Positions 17,661 through 25,768 of a stretch of DNA of 64,000 nucleotides are shown here, one piece after another. The stretch is from Roseobacter sp039196345. GTDB lineage: Bacteria > Pseudomonadota > Alphaproteobacteria > Rhodobacterales > Rhodobacteraceae. The translations under genes and the position numbers were made by a program. The notes beneath the pieces are model-generated. The model ran no database searches, was not told the DNA's origin, and saw nothing but the letters and a program-made list of their open reading frames with translations. The stretch is from positions 1 through 64,000 of the forward strand of contig JBCCUU010000007.1 of assembly GCA_039196345.1 (NCBI GenBank), in the 5' to 3' direction. Positions within the stretch are counted from its first letter, which is position 1, and every line of letters begins with the position of its first letter.

Positions 17661-18956
17661 TCAGTCAGCAAAAGGGTCCGTCACAAGAATGGTGTCTTCC
17701 CGCTCCGGCGAGGTGGAAAGTAGCGCGACCGGGCACTCAATCAACTCTTCCACACGGCGCACGTATTTGATGGCGTTTGCAGGCAATTCCGCCCAACTAC
17801 GCGCGCCCTCGGTGCTTTCGGACCATCCCGGCATTTCTTCGTAGATCGGTTTGCAGCGCCCCTGATGATCTGCGGCCGTCGGCAGGTAGTCCATGCGCTG
17901 GCCGTCCATCTCGTAGCCGACACAGATCTTGAGCGTTTCAAACCCGTCCAGCACGTCCAGCTTGGTGAAAGCAATACCGTTCACACCCGATGTCGCACAG
18001 GTCTGGCGCACCAGAACGGCGTCAAACCACCCGCAGCGCCGCTTGCGCCCGGTGACGGTGCCGAACTCATGGCCTCGCTCCCCCAGGCGCTGCCCGTCAT
18101 CATCGTCAAGCTCCGCCGGGAATGGGCCTTCGCCCACCCGGGTCGTGTAGGCTTTTACGATCCCCAGGACATAATCGATGGACCCCGGGCCGATACCGAC
18201 CCCTGTCGCGGCCTGCCCGGCAATGACGTTGGACGAGGTCACAAAGGGGTAGGTGCCGAAATCAATATCCAGCAAGGCGCCCTGGGCCCCTTCAAACAGG
18301 ATGCGCTTGCCCGCGCGCCGTTTCTCGTTGAGCACTTTCCAGACCGGTGCCGCATAACGCAGGATCTCCGGCGCGATCTCCCGCAGCTTCGCGATCAGGC
18401 CATCACGATCAACCGCGGCAATGCCCAACCCCTTGCGCAGGGGGTCATGGTGTTGCAGAGCGCGATCCACCCGCGCCTCAAGCGTCGCAGGATCTGCGAG
18501 GTCCGCCACACGCACGGACCGCCTGCCGACCTTGTCTTCATAGGCGGGACCAATCCCGCGCCCGGTTGTGCCGATCTTGGTGCCCTTGCGGGCGGCTTCT
18601 TCGCGCGCCCGATCAAGCTCGCCATGGATCGGCAAGATCAGCGGCGTATTCTCGGCGATCATGAAGGTCTCAGGAGAAATCTCGACGCCCTGTGCCCGGA
18701 TGGTCCCGATCTCCTTGACCAGGTGCCAGGGGTCCAGCACCACGCCGTTGCCGATCACGGACAGTTTGCCGCCGCGCACAACCCCTGAAGGCAAGGCGTT
18801 CAGCTTGTAGACTGCCCCGTCGATGACAAGTGTATGGCCCGCATTGTGCCCGCCCTGAAACCGTGCGATCACATCCGCCCGCTCGGACAGCCAGTCCACG
18901 ATCTTGCCTTTTCCTTCATCACCCCATTGGGCGCCGACAACGACGACGTTAGCCAT
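17661..18956 (-). CDS. purA: Adenylosuccinate synthase
   Basis: PurA couples IMP and aspartate with GTP hydrolysis to form adenylosuccinate, the first committed step to AMP. The 431-residue product starts MANVVVVGAQWGDEGKGK, with catalytic Asp13 in GDEGKG (12-17) and His41 in GGHNAGH (35-41). The IMP-binding TTGRGIGPAYEDK and the GTP-binding C-terminal segments (KLDVLDGF, STSPERED) are intact. The ATG at 18956 fits the family; the upstream extension of the frame is spurious. It leads a two-gene unit with the DUF2842 protein. Confidence 0.97.
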   Translation of the reverse strand: MANVVVVGAQWGDEGKGKIVDWLSERADVIARFQGGHNAGHTLVIDGAVYKLNALPSGVVRGGKLSVIGNGVVLDPWHLVKEIGTIRAQGVEISPETFMIAENTPLILPIHGELDRAREEAARKGTKIGTTGRGIGPAYEDKVGRRSVRVADLADPATLEARVDRALQHHDPLRKGLGIAAVDRDGLIAKLREIAPEILRYAAPVWKVLNEKRRAGKRILFEGAQGALLDIDFGTYPFVTSSNVIAGQAATGVGIGPGSIDYVLGIVKAYTTRVGEGPFPAELDDDDGQRLGERGHEFGTVTGRKRRCGWFDAVLVRQTCATSGVNGIAFTKLDVLDGFETLKICVGYEMDGQRMDYLPTAADHQGRCKPIYEEMPGWSESTEGARSWAELPANAIKYVRRVEELIECPVALLSTSPEREDTILVTDPFAD

Positions 18957-19124
18957 GTCTGGTCCTTCTGCATTCGGTTGAAACCCGCGCCGGTATAGCG
19001 AGGCAGGGCTTGGGGCGAAACCACAAAAATTCAAGCGCTGTCATGCCAGCGCGCCCGGACCATGGACATTGCACCAACAGCGGGGATATCTCCCGGAGGA
19101 ACCGATGAACCTTGAGGCTTCAGT

Positions 19125-19520
19125 ATGGGTATTTTCACCAGATGGCTGGCAGCTTTTGCGTTGCTGACCGTGACCTTCAACCCGACGCAGTACAACTACC
19201 TGTCCTGGCTTCAGGATCACGGCAGCGCGAACCTGTCCATCGCGGTACTGGTCGGATTGCTCTTGGCGGTGGGATACATCATCTTCCTGCGCGCGACACT
19301 GCGGTCGATCGGTCCTTTCGGGATGGCATTGGTGCTGGCGATTGTCGGCGCCGCTGTCTGGGTGTTCTATGACATCGGTATCCTGCGCCTCGACAATGAG
19401 AGCCTGAACGTCTGGCTGGGCATTTTTGCCCTGTCGGTTGTGCTGGGAGTCGGTCTGGGCTGGAGCCACGTGCGACGCGCCCTCACCGGGCAGACAGATG
19501 TGGACGATGTGGACGACTAG
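19125..19520 (+). CDS. Four-helix membrane protein (DUF6524-like)
   Basis: The 131-residue product has four predicted transmembrane helices (about 5-20, 38-55, 65-85, 97-118), with a conserved-looking N-terminus FTRWLAAFALLTVTFNPTQYNYLSWL and an acidic C-terminal tail. I believe this corresponds to the DUF6524 family of Proteobacteria, but the assignment is from memory. It is monocistronic, divergent from purA and convergent with the nitrile hydratase operon, whose last stop is 10 bases away. The function is unknown. Confidence 0.7.
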   Translation: MGIFTRWLAAFALLTVTFNPTQYNYLSWLQDHGSANLSIAVLVGLLLAVGYIIFLRATLRSIGPFGMALVLAIVGAAVWVFYDIGILRLDNESLNVWLGIFALSVVLGVGLGWSHVRRALTGQTDVDDVDD

Positions 19521-19530
19521 ACACCAAATG

Positions 19531-19845
19531 CTATTCTGCAGGCGCGACCGGGGCACCGTGCGGGGTCGTGAGGTACGCGGTCTCCCACGCGGCCTTGAGG
19601 GCCGCGAGTTCCTCCGGCCCGGCAAGGCCTTCTTGCACCAGCAACGCTTCCAGTGTTTCGAGCCAGGCCGCGAAATAGTCATCGCCGCCATCCAGATCGC
19701 GCGCCAAACCATGACGTTTGAGCGTCGCGCCAAAGCGGGCCGCCCAGTCCGGCCACGCGAGACGTCCGGTCTCGTTCAAATGGACGGTGAGGGCAAAGAC
19801 CTGGGCATGCCAGGGTTCGGAAAAAACAGGCTCGGTGACCGTCAT
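19531..19845 (-). CDS. Nitrile hydratase accessory protein
   Basis: The 104-residue product resembles the N-terminal half of the nitrile hydratase beta subunit (PVFSEPWHAQVFALTVHLNETG, compare PVFPQEWHARVLAVTLAAGS in the beta subunit next door). Such small proteins are the activators (P14K/NthE type) that carry cobalt into the alpha subunit, sometimes by exchanging alpha subunits. It is the last gene of nthA-nthB-accessory, and its ATG overlaps the nthB stop by 4 bases. No metal-binding Cys motif is seen in this copy. Confidence 0.85.
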   Translation of the reverse strand: MTVTEPVFSEPWHAQVFALTVHLNETGRLAWPDWAARFGATLKRHGLARDLDGGDDYFAAWLETLEALLVQEGLAGPEELAALKAAWETAYLTTPHGAPVAPAE

Positions 19846-20516
19846 TCTCCGGGCTCCAGATAGCTTTGCCAGAGATCAAGGACCACTTCATCCCGGGGAT
19901 GCTCCGGGTGCGCCCAAAGCTCGGATGCCGGGAAAGCCACGGCAAAGAGCGGTTCCGGGGCCTCGCCAAGCCCATGCGCGGCACTGTCCGGCAGAACATG
20001 CGCGCCATGGCATCTGACCACGCTACCCCGCGCGCCAGCGGCGTAATTCGGCAGGCGGGTATGACCGCCGTCGATCAACCTGTTCGATGCGATGCGTCTG
20101 GTCACGACCGCATCGCCCACCCGAAACAAGGGCGCGACGTCGCTGGACCGGTCCGCAGGACCACCGGCTGACAACACTCTCGGCACACGATCTGCCCGCA
20201 GTGCACGCTCCGCCAGCAGGCTTGGAACGGGCGCGGCCCCGCTGAGTTCATCGCGGGTCACGATGCCCTTCTCAACGAGAAGATCCGTCAGAGCGGCAAG
20301 CCATTTTTCGTAGTAGGAGAACCGGGCATAGTCCTTCGGGCAGAGCCGTTCGCGCGCATGGCGCGACATATCTATATTCCACTGACCAAGGCTGCCTGCG
20401 GCAAGCGTGACGGCCAGCACACGCGCATGCCACTCTTGCGGGAATACCGGCTCGTCCGGTCTTTCAACCACGGGGCCGTCACCAAACCGGCCCCCCATAT
20501 CATGCGGGCGGGTCAT
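19842..20516 (-). CDS. nthB: Nitrile hydratase beta subunit
   Basis: This is the non-metal subunit of the enzyme that hydrates nitriles to amides. The 224-residue product begins with the typical MxxPHDMGGRFGDGPV start, followed by a helical region with WHARVLAVTLAAGSLGQWNID and RFSYYEKWLAALTDLLVEKG. The C-terminal beta-barrel contains the region FRVGDAVVTRR and AHPEHPRDEVVLDLWQSYLEP, which is typical of the subunit. Start and stop overlap both neighbours by 4 bases (ATGA), favouring equal synthesis of the alpha and beta chains. Confidence 0.93.
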   Translation of the reverse strand: MTRPHDMGGRFGDGPVVERPDEPVFPQEWHARVLAVTLAAGSLGQWNIDMSRHARERLCPKDYARFSYYEKWLAALTDLLVEKGIVTRDELSGAAPVPSLLAERALRADRVPRVLSAGGPADRSSDVAPLFRVGDAVVTRRIASNRLIDGGHTRLPNYAAGARGSVVRCHGAHVLPDSAAHGLGEAPEPLFAVAFPASELWAHPEHPRDEVVLDLWQSYLEPGE

Positions 20517-21139
20517 TCAGCCACCTCATCCGGCGACAAAGCCAGTCCCGTCCCGATCATGCTGTTGCGCGACACGAGTTGCATGAGCGCTTCCTCGCGC
20601 CACCCTTCGGTGCCCGCCGGGCGCTGCGGGATCACCAGATAGCGCACCTCTGCCGTGCTGTCCCAGACACGGACCGCAACAGCCTCGGGCAGGCTCACGC
20701 CGAATTCGGCGAGGACCTTGCGCGGCTCCCGCACTGCACGTGCGCGGTAGGCATCGGATTTATACCAGCCGGGCGGTATGCCAAGAAGCGGCCACGGGTA
20801 ACAGCTGCACAGGGTACAGACGACAATGTTGTGCAGGGTCTCGGTATTCTCGACCGCGACCATATGCTCCCCTTGACGCCCGTAGTAGCCAAGCTCGGAC
20901 ACCACCGCCGTTGCATCCTCCAGCAGGGCAGCCTTGAAGCCCGGATCAGTCCAGGCCTTGGCCACGACATGCGCCCCGTTGCGCGGACCGATCTTATTTT
21001 CATAAGTGTCGATGATGGCATCAAGCGCATCCGGCTGAACAAGGCCTTTGCGCGTCAGAAGCGTCTCAAGCGCTTTGACACGCAACGCGGGCTCCGGGGG
21101 TAAAAGGCTGTGCGGGTGGTCGTCGTGATCGTGGGGCAT
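20513..21139 (-). CDS. nthA: Nitrile hydratase alpha subunit, cobalt type
   Basis: The alpha subunit carries the catalytic metal in the cytoplasmic nitrile hydratase. The 208-residue product has the metal-binding claw VCTLCSC at 107-113, with ligands Cys108, Cys111, Ser112 and Cys113. The Thr at 109 marks the cobalt (III) type; iron enzymes have Ser there. A His-rich N-terminus (MPHDHDDHPH) is a common feature. It is the first gene of the operon, followed by nthB and the accessory gene. No amidase and no cobalt transporter lie nearby, so further use of the amide would depend on genes elsewhere. Confidence 0.95.
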   Translation of the reverse strand: MPHDHDDHPHSLLPPEPALRVKALETLLTRKGLVQPDALDAIIDTYENKIGPRNGAHVVAKAWTDPGFKAALLEDATAVVSELGYYGRQGEHMVAVENTETLHNIVVCTLCSCYPWPLLGIPPGWYKSDAYRARAVREPRKVLAEFGVSLPEAVAVRVWDSTAEVRYLVIPQRPAGTEGWREEALMQLVSRNSMIGTGLALSPDEVAE

Positions 21140-21631
21140 GGGGAAAGCATGCTCCGGATGCCGGTCAATTGTCCAGCATCGGTAAAAACTGCCTAGTTGA
21201 GTCGCGCCAGAACGGCTTGCTGCCCCGAACCAACCCCAGGTTGCGCGCTAACCCCGCCGGAACAAAGGAAAACAACTTGGCGCGCATTTTACTAAAATGT
21301 GGTATAGTTCCCTAAAGCACGACTGCAGCGCCTCAATTCCAGGATTTCCCTCTTAGAGCATGCGCGAGCCATAGATGCTTTGACAAACCGCCGCGCCTCG
21401 CGTGGCGGTTTTGCCTGCGAAAGGTGTTGTTTGCAAACGCTGATGTCCAAGACGCTTCGACCCTGCACAGCCATCGGTTCATCGCCGCGTCACAGGCTGC
21501 GCGGGGCAGACACCAAGGGGACTTCCCCCTTTTTCATCGAGGCAGAACGCCGTCGGCTGGAATCCTCCCTTGCGAGCGATGGCAAACTTGCCTAGATACC
21601 CCCCAGTTAGATCGAACCTTACAGGTCCTAC
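21140..21631. other. Gene-free interval before secG
   Basis: This 492-base interval separates the divergent nthA and secG genes. It must carry the nthA promoter on the left and the secG promoter on the right. In the middle is a promoter-like and terminator-like pair described as a candidate small RNA. The short open frames here show no recognisable protein. Confidence 0.5.
21310..21413 (+). ncRNA. Candidate small RNA upstream of secG
   Basis: A TATAGT box at 21303-21308 is preceded by TTGGCG at 21277-21282, though the 20-base spacing is too long for a good sigma-70 promoter. About 80 bases later a hairpin is formed by AAACCGCC (21385-21392) and GGCGGTTT (21404-21411) around an 11-base loop, followed by one more T. 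The predicted transcript of roughly 100 bases has no good open reading frame. It does not look like 4.5S, 6S or tmRNA. It could instead be the leader of secG with an attenuator. Low certainty. Confidence 0.3.
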
Positions 21632-21997
21632 ATGGAAAACGTCGTCCTGATCGTCCACCTTCTCCTCGCGCTCGGCCTTATCGCCGTTGTGCTGCTTCAG
21701 CGCTCCGAGGGCGGTGGATTGGGCATGGGCGGCGGCGGTGGCGGTGCCATGACCGGGCGCGCGGCGGCCACAGCGCTTGGCAAGCTGACATGGCTTTTGG
21801 CGATTGCCTTTATCTGCACCTCGATCACCCTGACCATCTTTGCCGCCGAAAACGCCTCCGGGTCCTCGGTGATTGACCGCTTGGGCGTCACCCCGCCAGC
21901 GGCAAGCGACAGCCCGACACCAGCGGTGCCCGGCGGCGAAGACCTGTTACCCCCTTCGCCGGGCGAAAATGCCCCGTTGGTTCCGACACTGGACTAA
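21632..21997 (+). CDS. secG: Preprotein translocase subunit SecG
   Basis: SecG is the small third component of the SecYEG channel in the inner membrane. The 121-residue product has two hydrophobic helices (about 2-22 and 52-72) joined by the characteristic loop VLLQRSEGGGLGMGGGGGGAMTGRAA. The C-terminal tail is Pro/Ser-rich and acidic, as in other Alphaproteobacteria. The gene lies upstream of pyrG with a 173-base gap. This secG-pyrG order is usual in the Rhodobacteraceae. Confidence 0.93.
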   Translation: MENVVLIVHLLLALGLIAVVLLQRSEGGGLGMGGGGGGAMTGRAAATALGKLTWLLAIAFICTSITLTIFAAENASGSSVIDRLGVTPPAASDSPTPAVPGGEDLLPPSPGENAPLVPTLD

Positions 21998-22170
21998 CGA
22001 CACCCACAACACCTTGAGGCAAAGTCGTTTTTTGCAACATGATGTTGCGGACACCCTTGCCTTGACCCGCCGAATCCTGATAGCCTTAAATCCCGTGGTG
22101 CTGTGACGTTTCACAGCCTGACAGGGCGGCTTTCACGAAAAACCGCGTCGACACGGGAGCTGACCGAGCA

Positions 22171-23814
22171 ATGGCACGTTATATCTTCATCACCGGTGGC
22201 GTGGTGTCCTCTCTGGGCAAGGGGCTGGCATCGGCCGCCCTTGGCGCGCTTTTGCAGGCCCGGGGGTTTTCCGTGCGCCTGCGCAAGCTGGATCCTTACC
22301 TCAACGTTGATCCCGGCACGATGTCACCGTTTGAACATGGCGAGGTTTTCGTGACCGATGACGGCGCGGAAACCGATCTGGATCTGGGTCATTACGAACG
22401 CTTTACCGGCGTGGCTGCCCGCAACACCGATTCCGTTTCCTCCGGTCGCATCTATTCCACCGTGCTCGAAAAAGAGCGGCGCGGGGATTATCTGGGCAAG
22501 ACCATTCAGGTGATCCCGCACGTCACAAACGAGATCAAGGACTTCATTGGCATCGGCGATGACGAAGTGGATTTCATGCTGTGCGAAATCGGCGGGACGG
22601 TTGGGGACATCGAGGGCTTGCCGTTCTTCGAGGCGATCCGGCAGTTTACCCACGACAAGCCGCGCGGTCAGTGCATCTTCATGCATCTGACGCTGCTGCC
22701 TTACCTTGCAGCCTCGGGTGAGCTGAAAACAAAACCCACGCAGCACTCGGTCAAGGAGTTGCAATCCATCGGCATTGCGCCCGACATTCTGGTCTGTCGG
22801 TCCGAGCAGCCGATCCCGGAAAAAGAACGCGAGAAAATCGCGCTCTTCTGCAATGTACGCAAGGAAGACGTGGTGGCGGCCTACGATCTCAAGAGCATCT
22901 ACGACGCGCCTCTGGCCTATCACGCGCAGGGCCTGGACCAGGCGGTGCTTGACGCCTTCAGCATCTCCCCTGCCCCGAAACCCGACCTGAGCATCTGGCA
23001 AGACGTCTCTGATCGCGTCCATAATCCGGAAGGTGAAGTCAAAGTCGCCATCGTCGGCAAATACACGCAGTTGGAAGACGCCTATAAGTCCATTGCCGAA
23101 GCGCTCACCCATGGCGGGATGGCGAACCGGGTCAAGGTGAAGGTGGAATGGGTCGATGCGGAAATCTTCGACACCGAAGATGTGGCGCCTCATCTCGAAG
23201 GGTTCCACGCGATCCTCGTCCCCGGTGGTTTTGGTGAACGGGGAACAGAAGGCAAGATCAAGGCCGCGCAATATGCGCGTGAGAACAACGTGCCCTATCT
23301 AGGCATTTGCCTCGGCATGCAGATGGCGGTCATTGAAGCGGCGCGCAACGTGGCGAACATCAAGACCGCCGGCTCAGAGGAATTTGACCACGAAGCGGGC
23401 AAGAAGCGTTTCGAGCCCGTGGTCTATCACCTCAAGGAATGGGTCCAGGGTAACGCCAAGGTCTCCCGCAAGGTGGGCGACGACAAAGGCGGGACAATGC
23501 GGCTTGGCGCTTACGATGCCACCTTGACGACGGGCACCCGGGTCGCGGAGGTCTATGGCACCACGGCGATCGATGAACGCCACAGGCATCGCTATGAGGT
23601 CGACATCAAATATCGCGAGCAGTTGGAGGAGGCGGGCCTTGTTTTCTCGGGCATGTCACCTGACGGCAAGCTGCCCGAGATCGTGGAATGGCCGGAGCAT
23701 CCGTGGTTCATCGGGGTGCAGTTTCATCCCGAACTGAAATCAAAGCCGTTTGATCCGCATCCGCTTTTTGCGGATTTTATCCGGGCCGCGAAGGAAATCT
23801 CGCGTCTGGTATGA
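22171..23814 (+). CDS. pyrG: CTP synthase
   Basis: PyrG aminates UTP to CTP using glutamine and ATP. The 547-residue product has the N-terminal synthetase domain, starting MARYIFITGGVVSSLGKGLASA with the P-loop-like segment, and a C-terminal class I glutamine amidotransferase domain. The nucleophile is Cys380 (GICLGMQ), and His519 with Glu521 (FHPE) completes the triad. The linker RKEDVVAAYDLKSIYDAPL is typical. Length is exactly that of the family. No riboswitch or attenuator is clearly visible in the upstream 173 bases. Confidence 0.97.
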   Translation: MARYIFITGGVVSSLGKGLASAALGALLQARGFSVRLRKLDPYLNVDPGTMSPFEHGEVFVTDDGAETDLDLGHYERFTGVAARNTDSVSSGRIYSTVLEKERRGDYLGKTIQVIPHVTNEIKDFIGIGDDEVDFMLCEIGGTVGDIEGLPFFEAIRQFTHDKPRGQCIFMHLTLLPYLAASGELKTKPTQHSVKELQSIGIAPDILVCRSEQPIPEKEREKIALFCNVRKEDVVAAYDLKSIYDAPLAYHAQGLDQAVLDAFSISPAPKPDLSIWQDVSDRVHNPEGEVKVAIVGKYTQLEDAYKSIAEALTHGGMANRVKVKVEWVDAEIFDTEDVAPHLEGFHAILVPGGFGERGTEGKIKAAQYARENNVPYLGICLGMQMAVIEAARNVANIKTAGSEEFDHEAGKKRFEPVVYHLKEWVQGNAKVSRKVGDDKGGTMRLGAYDATLTTGTRVAEVYGTTAIDERHRHRYEVDIKYREQLEEAGLVFSGMSPDGKLPEIVEWPEHPWFIGVQFHPELKSKPFDPHPLFADFIRAAKEISRLV

Positions 23815-23855
23815 AACCTCTATAAGCTGATGTCGGACCGGGGGCGGGCCGCTAA

Positions 23856-23954
23856 AGCGTCATGCGAAAAACCTGAATCACGTAACGCTGCCTGAAATCA
23901 AAGATTGGGGCGCGTTACGTGATGCTTGATGTTTCAGGTATTTCGTCAGACGCT
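23856..23954. repeat. Long imperfect inverted repeat (MITE/REP-like)
   Basis: The left arm (23856-23888) and right arm (23912-23954) are reverse complements over most of their length. They share an outer AGCGTC, a central ACCTGAA and an inner TCACGTAACGC next to a 23-base loop. The right arm carries an extra 10 bases. This element sits between the pyrG stop and the sulfotransferase start and does not have a T-tract, so it is not a plain terminator. The regular two-arm layout suggests a small mobile repeat or a protein-binding site. Confidence 0.7.
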
Positions 23955-23980
23955 CCAAAAAGGTTTTGGGAGACAGCAAG

Positions 23981-24868
23981 ATGCAAGACCATCCCGTGCG
24001 CAGCCACAGCTACAAAGGACCGGTAACCGATACAGCGATCTGGGATGACTTTGACCTCCGCCCCGACGATGTGATCCTGAGCACGCCGCCAAAATGCGGC
24101 ACCACGTGGAGCCAGGCCATCGTGATGATGCTGATCCACGATGCTGCCATTACGGATCGGATGGTCTGGCGCGACAGTGTCTGGCTGGACTGTGCGTTTC
24201 GCAACCACGACGATCAGATTAAAAACCTCAAAGAGCAAGAGCACATACGCTGCATCAAATCTCATACACCGTTTGATGGCATCCCGTTCGATCCGCATAT
24301 CGTCTATCTGGCCGTCTACCGGCATCCCATCGACGTTCATTTTTCGATGATGAAACATGTGGAGAATATGGAGTCCGATCTTCTCGACTTCTTGTCACCA
24401 CCCGAACCCGGTGCCGCTTTCAGACGCTTTCTGGAGGTGCCTGCAAACGACACCGGGACGGACGATCTGACGCTGGGTTCGCTGCTGCTGCACTACCGCA
24501 GCTTTGCAAGATGGGCTCATTTGCCAAATGTGCATCTCTTTCACTATGCCGACCTCTCGCGGGATCTTCCCGCCTGCATTCGTCGTTATGGGGAAGCTAT
24601 CGGCCTGCCCCCGTCGGGCGCCCTTGTAGGGGAGATCGCGCAGGCGGCATCCTTCAGGGCGATGAAAGCCACGACCAGAAAGATCTCATCAACGGCAAGC
24701 TCGGGCCTTACGCGTCTGGAGCAAAAGTTCTTTGACAGCGGGACAAGCAACAAATGGGTCGGGCGACTGAGTGATGCTGAAATCTCCGCCTACGACAAAC
24801 GTATCTCCGAATTGACCTCACCCGAAGAACGCGCCTGGCTGGAAGGGGGCGACACGGCCCTCCGGTAG
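23981..24868 (+). CDS. Sulfotransferase-domain protein
   Basis: Sulfotransferases move a sulfuryl group from PAPS to an alcohol or amine. The 295-residue product shows the 5'-phosphosulfate-binding loop PPKCGTTW (36-43) and the 3'-phosphate-binding region AVYRHPIDVHFSMM near residue 110, followed by the LFHYADLSRDL strand. The C-terminal KWVGRLSDAEISAY resembles the PAPS-binding RKGxxGDWK region of cytosolic enzymes, but weakly. The ATG at 23981 has GGGAG 8 bases upstream; a TTG five codons earlier is less likely. No sulfation genes are near, so the substrate is unknown. The inverted repeat at 23856-23954 lies immediately upstream. Confidence 0.82.
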   Translation: MQDHPVRSHSYKGPVTDTAIWDDFDLRPDDVILSTPPKCGTTWSQAIVMMLIHDAAITDRMVWRDSVWLDCAFRNHDDQIKNLKEQEHIRCIKSHTPFDGIPFDPHIVYLAVYRHPIDVHFSMMKHVENMESDLLDFLSPPEPGAAFRRFLEVPANDTGTDDLTLGSLLLHYRSFARWAHLPNVHLFHYADLSRDLPACIRRYGEAIGLPPSGALVGEIAQAASFRAMKATTRKISSTASSGLTRLEQKFFDSGTSNKWVGRLSDAEISAYDKRISELTSPEERAWLEGGDTALR

Positions 24869-24939
24869 ACGCGCTGCATGAATTCACTGGCCGCGCTTTG
24901 CCGGTCGACAACGCCGCAAGAGACAAGACCCCCTGAAAG

Positions 24940-25722
24940 ATGCTCAGCTACCAGCATATCTACCACGCGGGAAACCTCGCCGACGTGCACAAGCATTTTT
25001 TGCTGGCATCGGTGCTGGGGTATCTCACCCGCAAAGACAAACCCCTGACCTATATCGAAACCCATGCCGGGCGCGGGTTATACGATCTGTCGGACAGCGC
25101 TGCGCAGAAAACCGGCGAAGCAGCCGCAGGCATCGAGAAAATGCGCCCCATGCTGGACGACAGTCATCCCTACACGAAGGCTCTCAGCGACATCCGCAAG
25201 CAGTTCGGGCCTGCTGCCTATCCGGGCTCGCCACTGCTTGCGGCATCGCTGTTGCGTCCAGACGACTGCATCCATCTGGCCGAGTTGCATCCTCGCGAAA
25301 ACGAAGCTTTGCGGACCAACTTGTCTCCTTTTTCGGCAAGCTGTCACCTTCAGGATGGGTTTGCGCTTGCCCATTCGCTCTGTCCCCCGACGCCCCGGCG
25401 GGGATTGATGGTGATTGATCCAAGCTGGGAGATCAAATCCGACTACGACGCCATTCCACGCCATATCGCGAAAATCACCAGGGCCTGGAATGTGGGGATC
25501 ATTGCGCTGTGGTATCCGCTTCTGAAAGCGCGTGCGCATGACAAGATGCTGGCAACGCTCGAGAAAAACAACGCCGACACCTTCCGCAGCGAGGTCCGGT
25601 TTCCACCGGCTCGGGACGGCCATGGCATGGTCGGATCGGGCATGTTTTTCATCAACACACCCTATGGGCTGGCCGAAAGTGCCGCGAAAATCAGCGGCAT
25701 GTTCCAGCGCATGGCGACGTGA
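24940..25722 (+). CDS. rlmJ: 23S rRNA (adenine(2030)-N6)-methyltransferase
   Basis: RlmJ methylates A2030 of 23S rRNA using S-adenosylmethionine. The 260-residue product begins MLSYQHIYHAGNLADVHKH, the characteristic start of the family, and has the SAM-binding ETHAGRGLYDL segment near residue 45. The catalytic motif, usually DPPYE, is here DPSWE starting at Asp160 (VIDPSWEIKSDY). The Pro-to-Ser and Tyr-to-Trp changes are acceptable for an N6-adenine methyltransferase fold, but worth noting. Length is close to that of E. coli RlmJ (280). Confidence 0.9.
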   Translation: MLSYQHIYHAGNLADVHKHFLLASVLGYLTRKDKPLTYIETHAGRGLYDLSDSAAQKTGEAAAGIEKMRPMLDDSHPYTKALSDIRKQFGPAAYPGSPLLAASLLRPDDCIHLAELHPRENEALRTNLSPFSASCHLQDGFALAHSLCPPTPRRGLMVIDPSWEIKSDYDAIPRHIAKITRAWNVGIIALWYPLLKARAHDKMLATLEKNNADTFRSEVRFPPARDGHGMVGSGMFFINTPYGLAESAAKISGMFQRMAT

Positions 25723-25768
25723 TCGCTCGGGGCTTTGATCCTGACCCGAAAAATGTCAGACTGTTTTC

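Noticed and set aside
23856..23954. pyrG terminator
   Set aside because: The long arms form a stem, but no T-tract follows on either strand, and the pattern of internal blocks and insertion is unlike a terminator.
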